Assembly: GCF_003369915.1 (NCBI RefSeq) | Contig: NC_046674.1 | Location: forward strand, 29,081,657 to 29,145,656 | From: Drosophila miranda | Taxonomy: Eukaryota; Arthropoda; Insecta; Diptera; Drosophilidae | DNA: 64,000 nt | Direction of reading: 5' to 3' | Part shown: one piece after another, positions 37,221-49,810 of the stretch | Position numbering within the stretch: position 1 is the stretch's first letter | How the letters are laid out: each line of letters opens with the position of its first letter | Program-made: the position numbers and the translations under genes | Notes under the pieces: model-generated | What the model was told of the DNA's origin: nothing | The model's input: only the letters and a program-made list of their open reading frames with translations | Databases searched by the model: none

Positions 37221-39223
37221 TACAATGCGAAAACTTTTGTGGCAGTGCTTTTTTAAGCACACCCTGCCAAAAGATGGATAGTATATGGGACCTTCTCGCC
37301 CTTATAGAATGCATCTATTTTGCAGGGGGAGGGAGGTCGATCCATGATCCATGATCCATCCAAGAAGAGCCTCCCAAGGGAAGCAATCAAGAAAGCCGTA
37401 GATCCCATTGTAGATCCTCCGACTGCATTGTATCTAAGACTATAAAATACCAAGATATTGCATCGGGAACAAATTCCAGTTCAATATTCGTTCCATACAT
37501 CATTGTACCAGCAAGTGGCGTTCTGGTACTTCAATTCCCTTTTGGGCTTGGTCTTTTCTGCGCCTTTTCCATCGATACTTCCTTTGGAATTCAGTTCAGT
37601 CTCTTGTTTCGAAAATCGCTCGTCCGAAACAGGACACACCCTTCATGGATCCGAGTAATGGGTATCGTTTAGTCGAGAGTCTAGAAATGGCACTTGTATC
37701 TGCTTCACATTACGCTGGAATGCGTTGACTGATTGAAGGTGGCGGAGGTGCTAGAGTGTGTTGCAAGTGTTGCGGAAGTTGGAGTGTCTAGTGCCCGCTG
37801 TAACAAGTACAGCTGCTCGTGTGCTGCTGCCTCCTTCTTGTGGCGTGCAACTTGATGCAATTAAAAGCGCATCAACAACTCAAAATCCCCAAAAAACACT
37901 CTGCTCCAAGGGCTTAAAGGAGCAGGTGTCCAGGAAAACACCGAATTGCGAGGAACACGAAAAAGAGCTGCACGAGTGCAAAGTTCAGTCCAGGACTCCA
38001 AGACTCCAAGACTTTGTGGTGCACTGAGACTTCTTGGCGGCTGTTATGCTCCCCGTTCGTGTATCTCTATCTGTATCTCTGCATCCCTCTGTGTGTGTCA
38101 GTATTCTCGCTCTCCCCGGCAAGGTGTTTGGGCCAAAGTTTTGTCGACATCTTAATTTCTCACTTGTAAATTGAGCTGCGCCAGCAACCGCAAATTAGAC
38201 CCCAAAGTATACGTACTTTGTGGATGCCACATATTCCCCATATCCCCACACATACAAGCACACAGGAGCCATGCCACACAGACAGTCATGCGTAAGACCA
38301 ACACGGTAGACAGACAGGGAGGAGCAGACAGAAGAGGAGAATGCGGGACTCCATCTCTCCAGACAAAGCTCCCTCAAAGTGTGGCAAAGTGCGAAGTGTG
38401 CGTGTGGGTAGGGGGTTGGAGGACAGAGGACAGAGGGCAGAGGGCAGAGGGCAGAGGAATTCCCGCTCCGACTATGTGGCACCCACAATGGTGGTGACAC
38501 CACAAAACCCAAAACACCCAATGCCAAATCCGATGAAAGTGCGTGGCGTGTGTGGAGGATTGTCAGCGATAGGAATCGTAACAGCATTATTGGGCCAAAA
38601 GTATGCTCGATTGATTGCAAATAGATAATGGATAATTGATTGGCAGATGGAAATTAATGGAATGCCAGAATCGATGCGGAAACAGATAATCAATAGAACA
38701 AACGAATGAGCCTCATTTCGCATTTCCCATTTGATTCTTCCCCACCAGAGCACACGGAGACGGAGAGGGCTAATGGGCTCGTGTCGCGCCTCTTCCATTA
38801 GCCTCCTGTACAATGTGTCAGGGATATCCTGGAACTGAAACTACTCCTGTTCCTGCCTCTTCACACCTCCTCGACCAACAGAACTGCAGCCAGATGTTCT
38901 GGTCCTTCTGCCAGATGCTGCATTTCTCTGCAATTTCCCAGTGGACCGCTATTGGTTCCCTACCTTTCCTTTCCTTACGCACACTTACCCCTATCCACAC
39001 CCCCTGGAAAAGCCATCCCCCCACCCTTCCACACGTTTCGTCACGCTTTTCACACCGCACCAAAGTAGACAAACATTTGCAAATGAGCGTTAAAGCGTGG
39101 CTCTCCAGCAGCCGCAGACGCCTCAGGTGGCATGCTCCACCATCTGCCATTCTGGCACCTCTGCCCCTTACCCTAAGACACCCACTCCCCCTGGAGTCCT
39201 CACTGAGAAAGAGGCACGAAGTG

Positions 39224-39275
39224 GCATGGGGCATGGAGCATGGAGCATGGAGCATGGAGCATGGAGCATGGAGAA
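39224..39275. repeat. 7-bp tandem repeat (CATGGAG)
   Basis: Six to seven units preceded by the variant CATGGGG. Confidence 0.85.
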
Positions 39276-41803
39276 TGCGTGCACAATTAGAGATAGTTGC
39301 GGCAATGACAGTGGCAACTTTCTGGAAACAAAATTGAAATATTTAATTAAATTTGGCAGACTGCAGGTACACCCCTCACGCTCCCTCCTCCCTCCTCCTA
39401 TGGAAATACGTAATTTCCATTTTCATTGCCTTTTCATGGACCCTGCCACCCAATAAAGTGCATAAAAGTAGTAGGCATTCCTTAAACCCTGAAACTTTTC
39501 TTGTGTTGGGCTATCTCTTTGGTTCAGTGCAAAGATCTGCCAGAGTAAGTGCAAGCTTTAAGGACTCAAGATTCCTGGTTTTAGGATCCTCTGGAAAGAT
39601 ACTTTGGAGGTGTCCTCAAAAAGTGGGAGCCGCAGAGGTTCCTTCATTTACTTCTGTTTCAATAAGATTCCAAATATGCTTGGGAAAGTTGTGAGCCTCT
39701 CATTGAAAGATCTCTGAAGTCCTGAAAGCACCCATTGAGGGTTCGAGCTCTTCCGGCCCATTTCAGTCTCCTTTTGTTCGGCTTTACCCCCCGAAAAGCA
39801 TTTGCAGTCCTTCTTCTGGCTCGCTTATCGCCGGCACCCCATCGAGGGCCAATAATTTGGCCAATGACGTGCAATTATTTGCCAGCCAACTTTTGAGCCC
39901 CTCTCCTGCACCGCTCCGGGCCGCCCCGAGTCACGCCTTTTGTCCGGTGGGGCAGGCAGCACTTTGCCAATTGCTCGCGTGGCACGTACAAAGTTTGTCT
40001 GCTCCAAGCAGCTGAATGGGAGCTGCAAAAGTCGCAGGACTCAACTATGACTTGGACTTGGACTCGGACGACGACGACGACGTCGAGGACGACTACGACT
40101 CTCTCAGTCCGACTGGAATGATTCATGGCCGTTGCAATTTAGCTGCCAACTCGCGAAAAGTACCGGAAACGCATTCATTTTCCGCATTTTTCACATCAAT
40201 AATAAAGTGGAAGCGAGTGAAGGGAGGAGGATCAGGCAGAAGAAGGCGGGTCTGCGACTGCAGTCCTAATTAAGTTTGTAACATTTATGACTTGTTAGCC
40301 AAAGACTTTGACTGGCTAACTAACCAAACGGAGCCAAGGAGCCACTGGGCCACTGAGCCACCAATGAAACTATATTGATTGGAAGAAGCCGTTCGAATCC
40401 TTCAGGTCCCCAGTCTCAGTCGCAGTCTCAGCTCCACTTGCCAGCAGAAAACGAGGGACTTATGCAGGACGAAAGCTGAACTAAGACTCCATCCATTTCA
40501 TTTCACGCTTCGTCTGCTGTCAAATGGCCCCCCAACAAAGCGAATCTGGATGAGACGATGAGGTTGAGAATGAGGATAGGGCTCTGGAGGTGGTCTCTCT
40601 TCCTTGTTGTTGTCCAGTCTCTGGACTCTCTGAATCTCTCCGCTTGGGCCGCACTCGTCTGTGAAATGATGACAGTTGCGGTTTCATTTTTTCGCTGTCC
40701 TTTCTCCCTAAGATTTATATGACATTTTTTTCGGATATGCCCTTCACAATGGGTCCGATGATTTTAGGGCGATCTTCAGTCCCAAGGACATGCAAAGATG
40801 GAATGAAATGCATTCTCATGGTAGTGCTGTTGAATGATCGCATAAGTGAGTTCTCTTATTAGTAGCTTTTAGATTTCCACAGCTAAAGCCCACGGCAATG
40901 AACCAATGTAGCACCACCATTTCCTGTATGAATGAGCTCTAATAAATACCCTATGATAGCACCATTAATCCGTATTTGCCTCCCATTCGATAAGTGTATT
41001 TGTAAATACAACCACTTCCGTCGGTTCTGGGCATCTCATACATTTTATGATTTACGAGGGTGACGAGGCACTCTGCACAGCAAATGGCTGAGGGAGGGGT
41101 AGGAGAATGGACTAGGGGTATGGCGAATGGCCACCAATTTGCTTATCATTCCCGGAGTATGACTACAAATTTTGTTTACTTTTCCCACAAAGTGCGACAA
41201 CAATTTTTGGGTTATCATTACTTATGCATTTCGTTGAGGATTTCCTTAATTATCTCAGAGCTGAGATTACTCGAATTCCTTCTACTGTTCAGCTTAAACT
41301 GTTCCCATTCTCGTTCATCCGACAGTTCAGGTAAAACTATGATCAGCTCTACTGAAACTGTGCCTGTTCCTTCCACAATGCAACAAAATCTGTATTTAGC
41401 CAGTGACCACACCTCACTTTCATCTTAGGGCCCCAGCTTTTCTCTATCTTATATTCTGTTTCTTACTTTCTCTCTCTCTCTGGTTTTTCCTCCGTTTCCC
41501 CCCCATTGTTTCACTGCTGGCGATAAGAGCCAGCCGGAGACGACTGACCCGCTGCTCGGCTTTTGCTTTAGCTTCTACTTCTGTTGCTGACCGATAAGCG
41601 GCCTGCAATATGGTCCGAGCGGCTCAGTGACCCCCAGCCCCAGCCCCAACCCCACCTCCCACTCGTCGCACTCGTCCCCATCTCATATTTCAGGCTTGTG
41701 TTTATGCAGCTCAACACTTTCCTGGATCCCGGACACCGACACGGACCCGCAGCCGGAGTTAACAAGGGAATCCGTTAAGCGGCTTACGCTCGACTTGGGA
41801 AAG

Positions 41804-41809
41804 TTTATT
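41804..41809 (-). terminator. Polyadenylation signal of the 27-kDa-protein-like gene
   Basis: AATAAA on the minus strand, about 118 nt past the stop of the DUF1397 gene. Confidence 0.6.
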
Positions 41810-41926
41810 AAACATAATTATAAAATATCAAAAAACAAAAAAAACAACGAGAGAGAAAGGATAAAGGAAAGCAGGCACACACACGCAGAATGGAGAATCG
41901 GTGGGTGGGACGGAGAGCCCGCCCTT

Positions 41927-42898
41927 TTATAGGACGGCCGCCAACGGTAGGAGAAGGAGGAGGCTCCAGGCCACCAGCGAGGCGGCTCCCCCGGCGGCTG
42001 GGTCTGGGGCCGTAAGGGCCTGGGCCCGCTGCCGCTCCTGGAGAACCCGTTCGATGGCCGGCTGGCAGTTGGACTCCTTGCGGACGTAGCGGAACATGGA
42101 CTCCACAATGTTGCTGGGCGTGATGGTTTCGCAGCGCTCCAGGTGGCGGACGGTGCAGGTTTCGAAGTCGTAGAGGTCGACGCACTGGCGGGGACCCAGG
42201 ACGAGCTCTGGCAGCAGGTCGGCAATGTTGGAGGACGAGAGCTGCCCCACCTGGGGCAGGTAGCCGGCGAAAGTGGTGTTGAGGCAGGTGGCGATGTGGT
42301 CGCGGCTCGCCTGCAGGCACTCCGGACCCTGTTCGGCGATGAAGAGGGCGATCTGGTCGCCGTTCTTGTAGCAGACGAACTCCAGCAGCTTGTCCATGAT
42401 GCGCTGCATAAGGGCGTTGTGGGTGCGCTCTTCGCGGGTGAGGCACGGCTGCAGCACGGCATTGAACTCCCGCAGGCAGGTCTTCGCCTGCGGCAGGCGC
42501 AGACAGTACTTCTCGAAGACCACGTCCAGGTCTCCCTTGGGGCTGGCCTTCTCTATCTCGTCCAGGATCTCGGTGACATTGGCCAGTCCTCCAATGCAGC
42601 CCATCAGCTGTCCGGCCGCCTGCTCGATGGCCGTTCCCAGAGCCGTGGCGTTCACGGAGCCGGCGGGGAGCGCCTGGTTGGCCTTCTCGCATTTGGCGCG
42701 CAGCAGGCGCTGCAAGTCCGCCAGCGACACATTCGCCTTCGAGTAGCCCGCGGGCAGGTAGTGGGCGCCCAGCTCCTCCAGATCCTTGACAGTCGCCGGA
42801 TCCACTTCTGGCAGCTGTCCCGATCCCAGAGCCAGGCAGCAGCCCCATGCGACGACGGCCAGCAGCAGCAAGTGCGATGCGCTCGGCGTTCTCTCCAT
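41927..42898 (-). CDS. Secreted 27-kDa hemolymph glycoprotein family (DUF1397) protein
   Basis: A single open exon of 323 codons. Residues 1-27 are a typical signal peptide (Leu/Ala core, likely cleavage after GSG before QLPEV). The body is helical with regularly spaced Cys (CEKAN, MGCIGG, KYCLRL, KTCLREF, QPCLT, FVCYKN, PECLQ, ATCLN, RQCVD, ETCTV, ERCET, SNCQP), the pattern of the insect 27-kDa hemolymph glycoprotein family, whose molecular role is not well known. Four N-glycosylation sequons are present (NVS, NAT, NVT, NTT). The C-terminus ends in about 20 hydrophobic residues after a small-residue patch (PAAGGAAS), which resembles a GPI-attachment signal and is unusual for a soluble hemolymph protein. 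D. melanogaster has several members, one or more X-linked; orthology is not settled here. Opposite-strand ORFs here are shadows. Confidence 0.92.
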   Translation of the reverse strand: MERTPSASHLLLLAVVAWGCCLALGSGQLPEVDPATVKDLEELGAHYLPAGYSKANVSLADLQRLLRAKCEKANQALPAGSVNATALGTAIEQAAGQLMGCIGGLANVTEILDEIEKASPKGDLDVVFEKYCLRLPQAKTCLREFNAVLQPCLTREERTHNALMQRIMDKLLEFVCYKNGDQIALFIAEQGPECLQASRDHIATCLNTTFAGYLPQVGQLSSSNIADLLPELVLGPRQCVDLYDFETCTVRHLERCETITPSNIVESMFRYVRKESNCQPAIERVLQERQRAQALTAPDPAAGGAASLVAWSLLLLLPLAAVL

Positions 42899-42949
42899 GA
42901 CTGATCCCGACGAACAGCCCCGCAGCCCCGATTCCGACCCAAACGGGCA

Positions 42950-42960
42950 TTATCTTATCA
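42950..42960 (-). promoter_or_regulatory. Double GATA motif upstream of the 27-kDa-like gene
   Basis: On the minus strand the sequence reads TGATAAGATAA, two adjacent GATA-factor sites, 52 bp upstream of the start codon. GATA factors drive fat-body, hemocyte and midgut genes in flies, which would suit a hemolymph-type protein. Functional use is inference. Confidence 0.35.
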
Positions 42961-45900
42961 GTGACGGGGGGTGGCCAGGGGAAGGGGGCGCCCACAGGGG
43001 GTGGGGTGGCTGCGGTCAATGTCTGAGATTAAGGCAGCACTATCGCCAGATAGAGCCCCAGTCCCAGTCTGCTGCCACTAATCGGGCGAGTAAACAACAC
43101 ACAAATGTCCGAGAGCGTCCGTATACGGCCTCCGACAACAACAACCCAACAACAGACCGAACAAGAGAGAGAAGTGGATAGGGAAATGTATAAACATTTA
43201 AATAGTAAAGCATTTTTGAGAAAAAATCTCAAAAAAAGTTTAAACGTTTGAAGCAAGGCGTTGCGAATTTGTTATGCCCCTGAAGTTATTGTGGGACAAA
43301 GAAATTTATATATGTACATTGTTCATAAAAATAATGATAAATTAAAATTTTTTGAAATTTGTTGCCCTATTTGCAAAGTGATTAAGCAGACCTATTTTCA
43401 GCAATAATCGAGCGTGCGGTTTTTAAAATATGTATAAACCAAAATATGATACGGAAAATATAAACAATATATCCTTTTCCGTGGTTTGTAGTTTGTGGAA
43501 GAACTTTTACCCAGAATTAAATCAAACACAAAAAAAAGAGCAAAAAAATGGACTTTGGCACATTTTAATAGGGTTTTGCTTCAAAGTCAATGAAATTATA
43601 TGTATATTGGCTAAATTAGGTTCAATAAATTTAGAAAATATTATTGCGCGAGAATTGTATGGACCTTTGTCTGGCCATTAAACAGCAGAACAGCTACATA
43701 TGTCACTGCAACAACTATTGCTTTTTAATACGTCTAACTACACGAAGTGCTAAGCCCTTAATTATACTACTTATAATGATAATGTTACCAATTCCTCTTC
43801 AAGTACTTTTATTGAAACTTATACTCCCGGCATACTTCTGGCACTTCTACTGAAACTGCTATTACTATACGAAAAGTGCGATGCTTCTATTGGTACTCAA
43901 ACTGATGTGTTACTTATAATTTTACCACTACTGCTCTTGCCTCAACCTCTTATACTGCTACTTATATTTATATTGCCACTTATACTGCTGCACCTATTAC
44001 TTCTACTGTCACTTCTAATACCACTCCATATGCTACTACTTAATTTTAGATCCATGCACTACGTCTGCAACTGAAAAAGAAAGATTAGTTCGTATTAGTA
44101 ATAATACTAACAGTGGAAGTAGTTGTTCCTCTTATTACAAGACTTCCTCCTACAGCTTCAACAAAGCACAGCTGCATGTTATCGGCTTCCTATCGGTTAG
44201 CCTTATCGACACATCGTAATACACAGAAATGAGCACATGCTCGTAGGTGGAATGCATTAATCCATCACACTTGTTTCATATAACTGGACTCAAGCCTGAT
44301 GCACACGCGGAAGTGCGTGCTCTCGATACGCACCACGTAATCGTAATCGTAATGGCCCACTCGATGCCACCGATAAGCCGGCCTTATCGATGCGGTCAGC
44401 TAATCGGCAAATCATGTTAATTTTATGTACCCCGCTCCAGGGATCGAGTTTAATCAGTTGTTTCGGGGCCGAAGTGCGGCACCCATGTGCCGCCGGCTCC
44501 ATCTCAAAATGGAAGCCGGGATTGGAACCTCTCTCCCTGTTACCAGGCCGCATCAACCTCAACTTGCATCCATCTATCGGAATAGGAATAATGGTAGAAG
44601 GGGGTAGAATAATCAACGGATTAATGCTTAGCCTCTGGATATTTCTGCCGTTCATAAAGTAGAAGTATATCCAAGGGAAGACCCCCATCTACCCCAGTGA
44701 GGCCAGTGGGGGGCAGCAACAGCTGCTGGCAGCAAAACCCAAAAACTGTAACTGAAAAACGGTAAAACGAAAAAATAGCAACAGAAACCCGAAGAAGCAC
44801 AACTTGAAAAGTAACAATTTATCTTCGTTTGCAGAGCGGATGTTGCAAGTGCAATAAACAACTCCCCCTAAACCGCCCCCAAAAATTGCACCCAAAAGAG
44901 GAGCCAGAGTGCAGGAGACGGGAGAAGGAGCACAGAACTCTCTGCGCAAATTGAAATGAAGCGCAGGAAAGGATTCCCAAAAAAATGAAACCAATTAATT
45001 GTGGAGCCATTCTGGTGGGCGTGGCTGGAAAAGGATCACTAAGAGAGGGTAAAGAGGGGGCTGGTGCAAAGAGGGCGTGTGGCTAATGGCTGCAGTGCAT
45101 TAAAGTTCCCTTGCAATTAGCTACAAAGAGCAATTTCTTGCACATTTCTCAGACGTTGAGACTTGGGACAGAGCGGTAAAGGTACACAAACAGAGGAAGG
45201 GAACAGGAAGAAGCGAACAGATCAAGAAGGAAATAAATTAAGGAAGGATATAAACATATACAACTTTGCCAGAACACATGTGTACTCTTGCCTCAAAGCT
45301 ATGTATGCAATGTGTAGATTCTATCACTACGAGTAACGATAATCAGTAGCATACTTAATATTTGGACATGGGTTACGTTCGTTTTCAGCGTTTGAGACAC
45401 TTGTGGATGTGCTCTTCAAAACCACCCCAGGAAAGGGTGCAAAGCCTTCCCAGAAGGGGGTCGATATAATGGGTAAAGGGGTCACGGGAAACCCGCAAAC
45501 AATTGGCAAGCTCGAACGGATGTTGGCGCCCAGCTAATTGCAGCTGCCAATAAATTGCACGAAACTGTACAGGGAGGTGGAGCACTGGCGAGGGGCAGGA
45601 GCCGGAGCAGGAGGCCATTTGCCAATTGCTTTTTCAACGTTTCCGTTTCCGCTATGGAGGCTCTGACTGTGCCTGTGCCTGTGCCTCTGACTGTGCGTAC
45701 ACGCGTGATGCGTTTAGCTAATGATAATTAGCAGAGCTCCCATTCTGATGACGATGCTGTCGCTGATGATATTATAGTTACGCAGGAAACAGGGCTCACT
45801 CTCAATGGGGGTATACACGATGGAACCAACACACGATGGTCCCCTACGAGCTTTTGGTCTAGCAGTAAAACCCGTTCAGTGTCTGCCTAGACTGTCTTCA

Positions 45901-46339
45901 CTGTACCTGTGCCTTCATTGCTGTGTGTACATTGCTGTGTGCACTTTAATGCAAATAATTCATTTCATAATCAAGCAATGCCAACGCTGCAAATTGATGC
46001 CCATGCCAGGCATCCCACACTATTGTTTGTGGCCAAAAGCAAACAGCGTTCACAGATGGAGGCAGACAGAGGCAGAAAGAGAGAGGACAACCTGATATCA
46101 TGGCTATGCATATCTGTATCTGTATCTGCAACTGTATCTTATTCTGCACTTACGAACCCCGAACACTGAATGTTAGATATATACATATTTTATGTGTATT
46201 TCATCCATTTGAAGGCATTTCCAAATGAAAGCATTTGAGAAAAAGGCATATTTCGCAAGCTCTCATCGTTTATCTAGAGTGTATGCTCCCATATTCGTAA
46301 TACACCCATAAACCAATCTAATTTAAAACACCTCATATG
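42961..46339. other. Intergenic region, AT content rising toward the transposon island
   Basis: No supported gene. An 83-codon AT-rich ORF at 43430-43681 is unrecognised and likely chance. The cryptic repeat at 43.7-44.0 kb is listed separately. Confidence 0.55.
43690..44045 (+). repeat. Cryptic ACT/TTATACTGCT-type degenerate repeat
   Basis: Irregular iterations of (C/T)TTATACTGCTACT and ACTTCTACTG fill about 350 bp. In one frame the second half is Thr/Tyr/Ala-rich (about 44 codons from 43915 to the TAA near 44040). It may be a decayed Thr-rich coding repeat or a cryptic satellite. Confidence 0.5.
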
Positions 46340-47900
46340 ATGTTTTGAAGAACTTTCATTGGCGCTCCACCCGGGAGTCTCCGCGCTCAACACTTGTTTT
46401 CATCATTTCTTCTGCTGGACTTCAAGCATATCCCGAACAATCTCCAGAAGATTTTCCAATATAACCCGCTTTGGTGCGGCGCACAATGGGACATTCTGCC
46501 GTTTCAGCTTGCTAAATTAATAACTTCTGAACAAATAAAGAATTATGAAAAACTGCATTTGAAAGAAAAAACTTTCAAAATCAGCTTAAGTACATTATGC
46601 TACAATGTCTAAAAGCTTCACAATAATGGGTTAAAGTTGAACTTTGCTGCCGGTGCATATTTTCCTATGTAAAATGCTCAATATTTATTTTTGTTTTATC
46701 GATAAGGTACTTTGAATAAAATATTATTTTTTATTTAATTTGTAACTTAACCTAATTATAAAAACTTAAATCAAAAAAATTTGTTTATATCTGAAAGTTG
46801 TTTGAATTTTTGTTTCTGTAAAATAATCCTCCACTTCCTGTTTAGTGAGAGAAATATCTAATAAACTTATCATTTCTGAAGAAAATCTTCTTGGCGATTT
46901 AATTTGTGATCTCACATATCTAATGGATGAAATATATGAATCTAAAGAGGCTGCTTAATTTGTGATGTCTTGCACGTATTCATATTCCTGTATTTTTTGT
47001 AAACTTTGTTTCTCGTTTCCTGGGCTTCCTCTGACATCTCTCCATTCATTCACAAACAACAACATAATTGAGGTAGCGCGAAATGGAAAATTAATCTAAT
47101 ATTGAGTGTACCTGAGCATATGCATTCATTAGTACCTAACTATTGAGCGGTTTTTTAACTTTGAACTATTTATTACCTAAGGCTAAAAGCCTTTTCTGCG
47201 CTTCGTAGCCGTTTGGCTTCTATACCGATTTACCTGTCACAACCTCGCACGAAAAACGGTCAAAATATGATTTTGTATGGGATTTGAGCTCTGATAGCTT
47301 TTCCTAAGAATTCATGCAGCAATAAATGATACCAAAAACAGAATCATACGTTACATAGTTTACTTTTTTTCCACCTGAAAGATGTAATATTTGAATAAAA
47401 GTTAAAAAAAAATTTGTGCACTGAAACAATTTTCAACTTTGAGTGCTCATATCTTCTAAACAAAAAGTCTGATTACTTTGAAAATTGATTTTTAAAAGCT
47501 CTGGAAAATTCTCTATTAGTTGCGTGTATTGATTGTATCCAAAGCGCAAAAGAAATCTTCGACTTTTGCCACCTCTTTTCGTCTAAATCGCCACTGTGCG
47601 GCGCTTTGTTTGCAGAAAGAATACTAGAGCAGCAGTTGGATCTGTCCTGGTCGACATTAACGAAACTATTTCGGGACCCCCGCAAAAATACCTTGTATTA
47701 TTATATTTGTTTATTTAATGGCTGAAAAATACTAATCATAAAAAAAGAAAGCACATACATATATGTATATATATATGTGTATTTATTTAACTTACTACCA
47801 AAAATTTTTGCTCTCTTCATTTTATTATGATTATTTCTTTTTGGGGTATTTTTTTTTTTTTTTTGCTCTTGAACGATTTGAATAGACATATTTCGTAAAA
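46340..47900. other. AT-rich, gene-less left part of the transposon island
   Basis: No coding sequence is visible. Composition becomes sharply AT-rich compared with flanks. A GTGCGGCGCACAATGG-type motif near 46474 has an imperfect inverted counterpart near 47588. An AT run lies at 47757-47778 and a T run at 47850-47864. Confidence 0.5.
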
Positions 47901-47929
47901 CCGTCGTCTAAATAACGCATATAAACGTG

Positions 47930-48984
47930 CGGTTTAGGAAAATCGCAGATGGATGGTGGAATAACTAGGAAATTTTGGGAGCGGCGAAAATGTACGGGCC
48001 ATCCCCGAAATGGATGGTGCATAGTTGTCAGTACGAATAGCGCACAAAGCTAAAATAGTTTGGTGGAACGCCACCCTCACTAAACTACGTGAGCACAAGC
48101 CGACACTATAGACAAACTTCAAACTTGACCAAACGATTCGAAATCTGGTGGCATATAAGAGAGCTAAAGCTTTTTTCAAAGCTTTTCCCCCCAAATTACC
48201 AACAAAAAATCTGGCATCAAAACTCTAACTGACATACATAGAGCTCCCTTAAAAACCGTGTCAGGCAGCGATACACCTATTTCCACACACTAGTCAAATT
48301 ATTCAGAAGACCACAACTTCTCTGCAGATTATTTGAACAAGGAAAGTTCCAGCCTTGCCATGGAATATAGGCCACCTCAGATACCTTGACACCCCTATGA
48401 CATTTATCGAACTCGAGTCTTCCTTAGCCCAAAGAAGAGGAAAAACCCCAGGAGTTGATAGGAAATCATAAACAATTCGAAAGAATCTACATCACAATGC
48501 CATGTAGGGACTTATTAACAACTATAACTTTATTTTAAACAATGGCATCTACCCCCACACTTGGTCTGTGGCATCTGTTGTCCCTGTTCCAAAGCCAAAT
48601 AAACCTACACCCGAGATTGATAGCTTTAGGCCAATCTCACAGCTTCCTTGCCCAAGCAAACTCTTTGAACAATTTTTAGCACGCAGATTAATGTGATATC
48701 TGTACAGGAAAAATTTTCTATCACACAATCAAGTTACTTTTAAGCGCAAGCACAGCACTATTGACTCTTCTGAAAATTAAAAATTTTGTGTCAGACGTTC
48801 TTTGCTCTGAAAAGCTAGGAACGGATTTTGAAAGAGCGTTTGCCGTCCTTGATCATCTTACACTTTGGGGTGTGGGTACAAAGGCCGTTATGCAGTGAAA
48901 GCCCTTAGGATTCGTACCTCCTTCAGAGTTCGAATCAATAATATTCACTCTCTTCCAATTGCGCTCTTTCTCTTTACGTCGTAC
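47930..48984 (+). mobile_element. Degenerate I-like non-LTR retrotransposon, 5' part (linker and reverse transcriptase start)
   Basis: Plus-strand frames read IAHKAKIVWWNATLTKLREH and YKRAKAFFKAF (48040-48190), the WWN region between endonuclease and reverse transcriptase of I/jockey-type elements. At about 48560-48690 they read WSVASVVPVPKPNKP, then FRPISQLPCPSKLFEQFLAR, the first reverse transcriptase motif. Frames shift and several stops interrupt the sequence, so it is an old dead copy. It is interrupted at about 48985 by an INE-1-like repeat and resumes near 50150. Confidence 0.75.
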
Positions 48985-49810
48985 TTTTAATACACAATGC
49001 TCAAAATGAGTATAGGGATATAGTCGATTTTTGGGTTAAAGTGGACGTGTGTAACGTCCTGAAGGAAGCGTTTCCGACCCCATAAAGTATAGATATCCAT
49101 GATCAGCATCAATTGCCGATTCGATTGAGCCATGTGTGTCTGTCCGTCTATCCGTCCGTAATCAGGGACTATAAGAGCTAGAGCAACGAAATTTTGTATC
49201 CAGACCTCTGTGATATCTCACTGTTACAAGTGTATTTAAAAACTTCGCCCAGCACCTTCCGCCCCCACAAAGGACGAAAATCTGTGGCATCCGCATTTTT
49301 TAAGTCAGGAGAAAATCAAAAAAGTCACAGAATTATAGGGAATGTCTTCTAGCCTGCAAAATCTTAGCCAGATCGTATCATTATTATAGCCAGAAATAAG
49401 AAAGCAATTTCATTTTCCCTCGCTCTGTCTCTATCTAACACACACGTTTCCTGGTCAGCTTTGGCTGTCGCTCCAGATGAGCGCCTAGATCTCAGAGACT
49501 ATAAAAGTTGGAGCAACCAAGTGACCTGACCAAGTGTATTTCAAAATTTCACTCCGACCCCTTTCGCCCCACAAAAGACAAAAGTCTGTGGCATCCGCAA
49601 TTTTTAAGATACGAAAAAATTAGAAAGCGCAAAATAATAGAACAGCTACCAGATTGCCGATTCTGGATCAGATCGGATCATTATTATATCCATAAGGAAC
49701 AAATCAAATTGCAGTTACTACGCAGCGCCCGACAGCACGTTCTTACTGATTTTCGGTCTCCCTCGCACATACTCTTTATCATTCAATGTTAGCGCCGTCT
49801 GGCGGAGGAG
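48985..49810 (+). mobile_element. INE-1/DINE-1-like (Helitron-derived) repeat, long copy
   Basis: It opens with CAAAATGAGTATAGGGATAT, then AACGTCCTGAAGGAAGCGTTTC and TCCGTCTATCCGTCC, characteristic phrases of Drosophila INE-1/DINE-1 repeats. It ends with AGCGCCGTCTGGCGGAG (49791-49807). The same start and end occur in a shorter copy at 54901-55167. It splits the I-like element. Two internal units of about 215-240 bp (49161-49400 and 49491-49705) resemble each other. Confidence 0.7.

Larger units (their letters stand above)
36425..41803. other. Intergenic region with one candidate small ORF
   Basis: Only the candidate 51-aa ORF at 37065-37220 stands out. A TATAAAA near 37442 on the plus strand has no supported gene downstream. 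Repeats include GAGGGCA near 38418 and CATGGAG at 39224-39275. Confidence 0.55.

Noticed and set aside
37441..37670. TATAAAA followed by a short ORF on the plus strand
   Set aside because: The ORF start precedes the expected transcription start and its peptide has no recognisable features.
39224..39275. CRISPR-like array
   Set aside because: The 7-bp units are directly tandem without spacers; it is a minisatellite in a eukaryotic genome.
42143..42904. 253-codon plus-strand ORF
   Set aside because: Antisense shadow of the DUF1397 gene, which has signal peptide, Cys pattern and polyadenylation signal on the minus strand.
43430..43681. 83-codon AT-rich ORF
   Set aside because: Biased composition explained by AT-richness; no homolog recognised.
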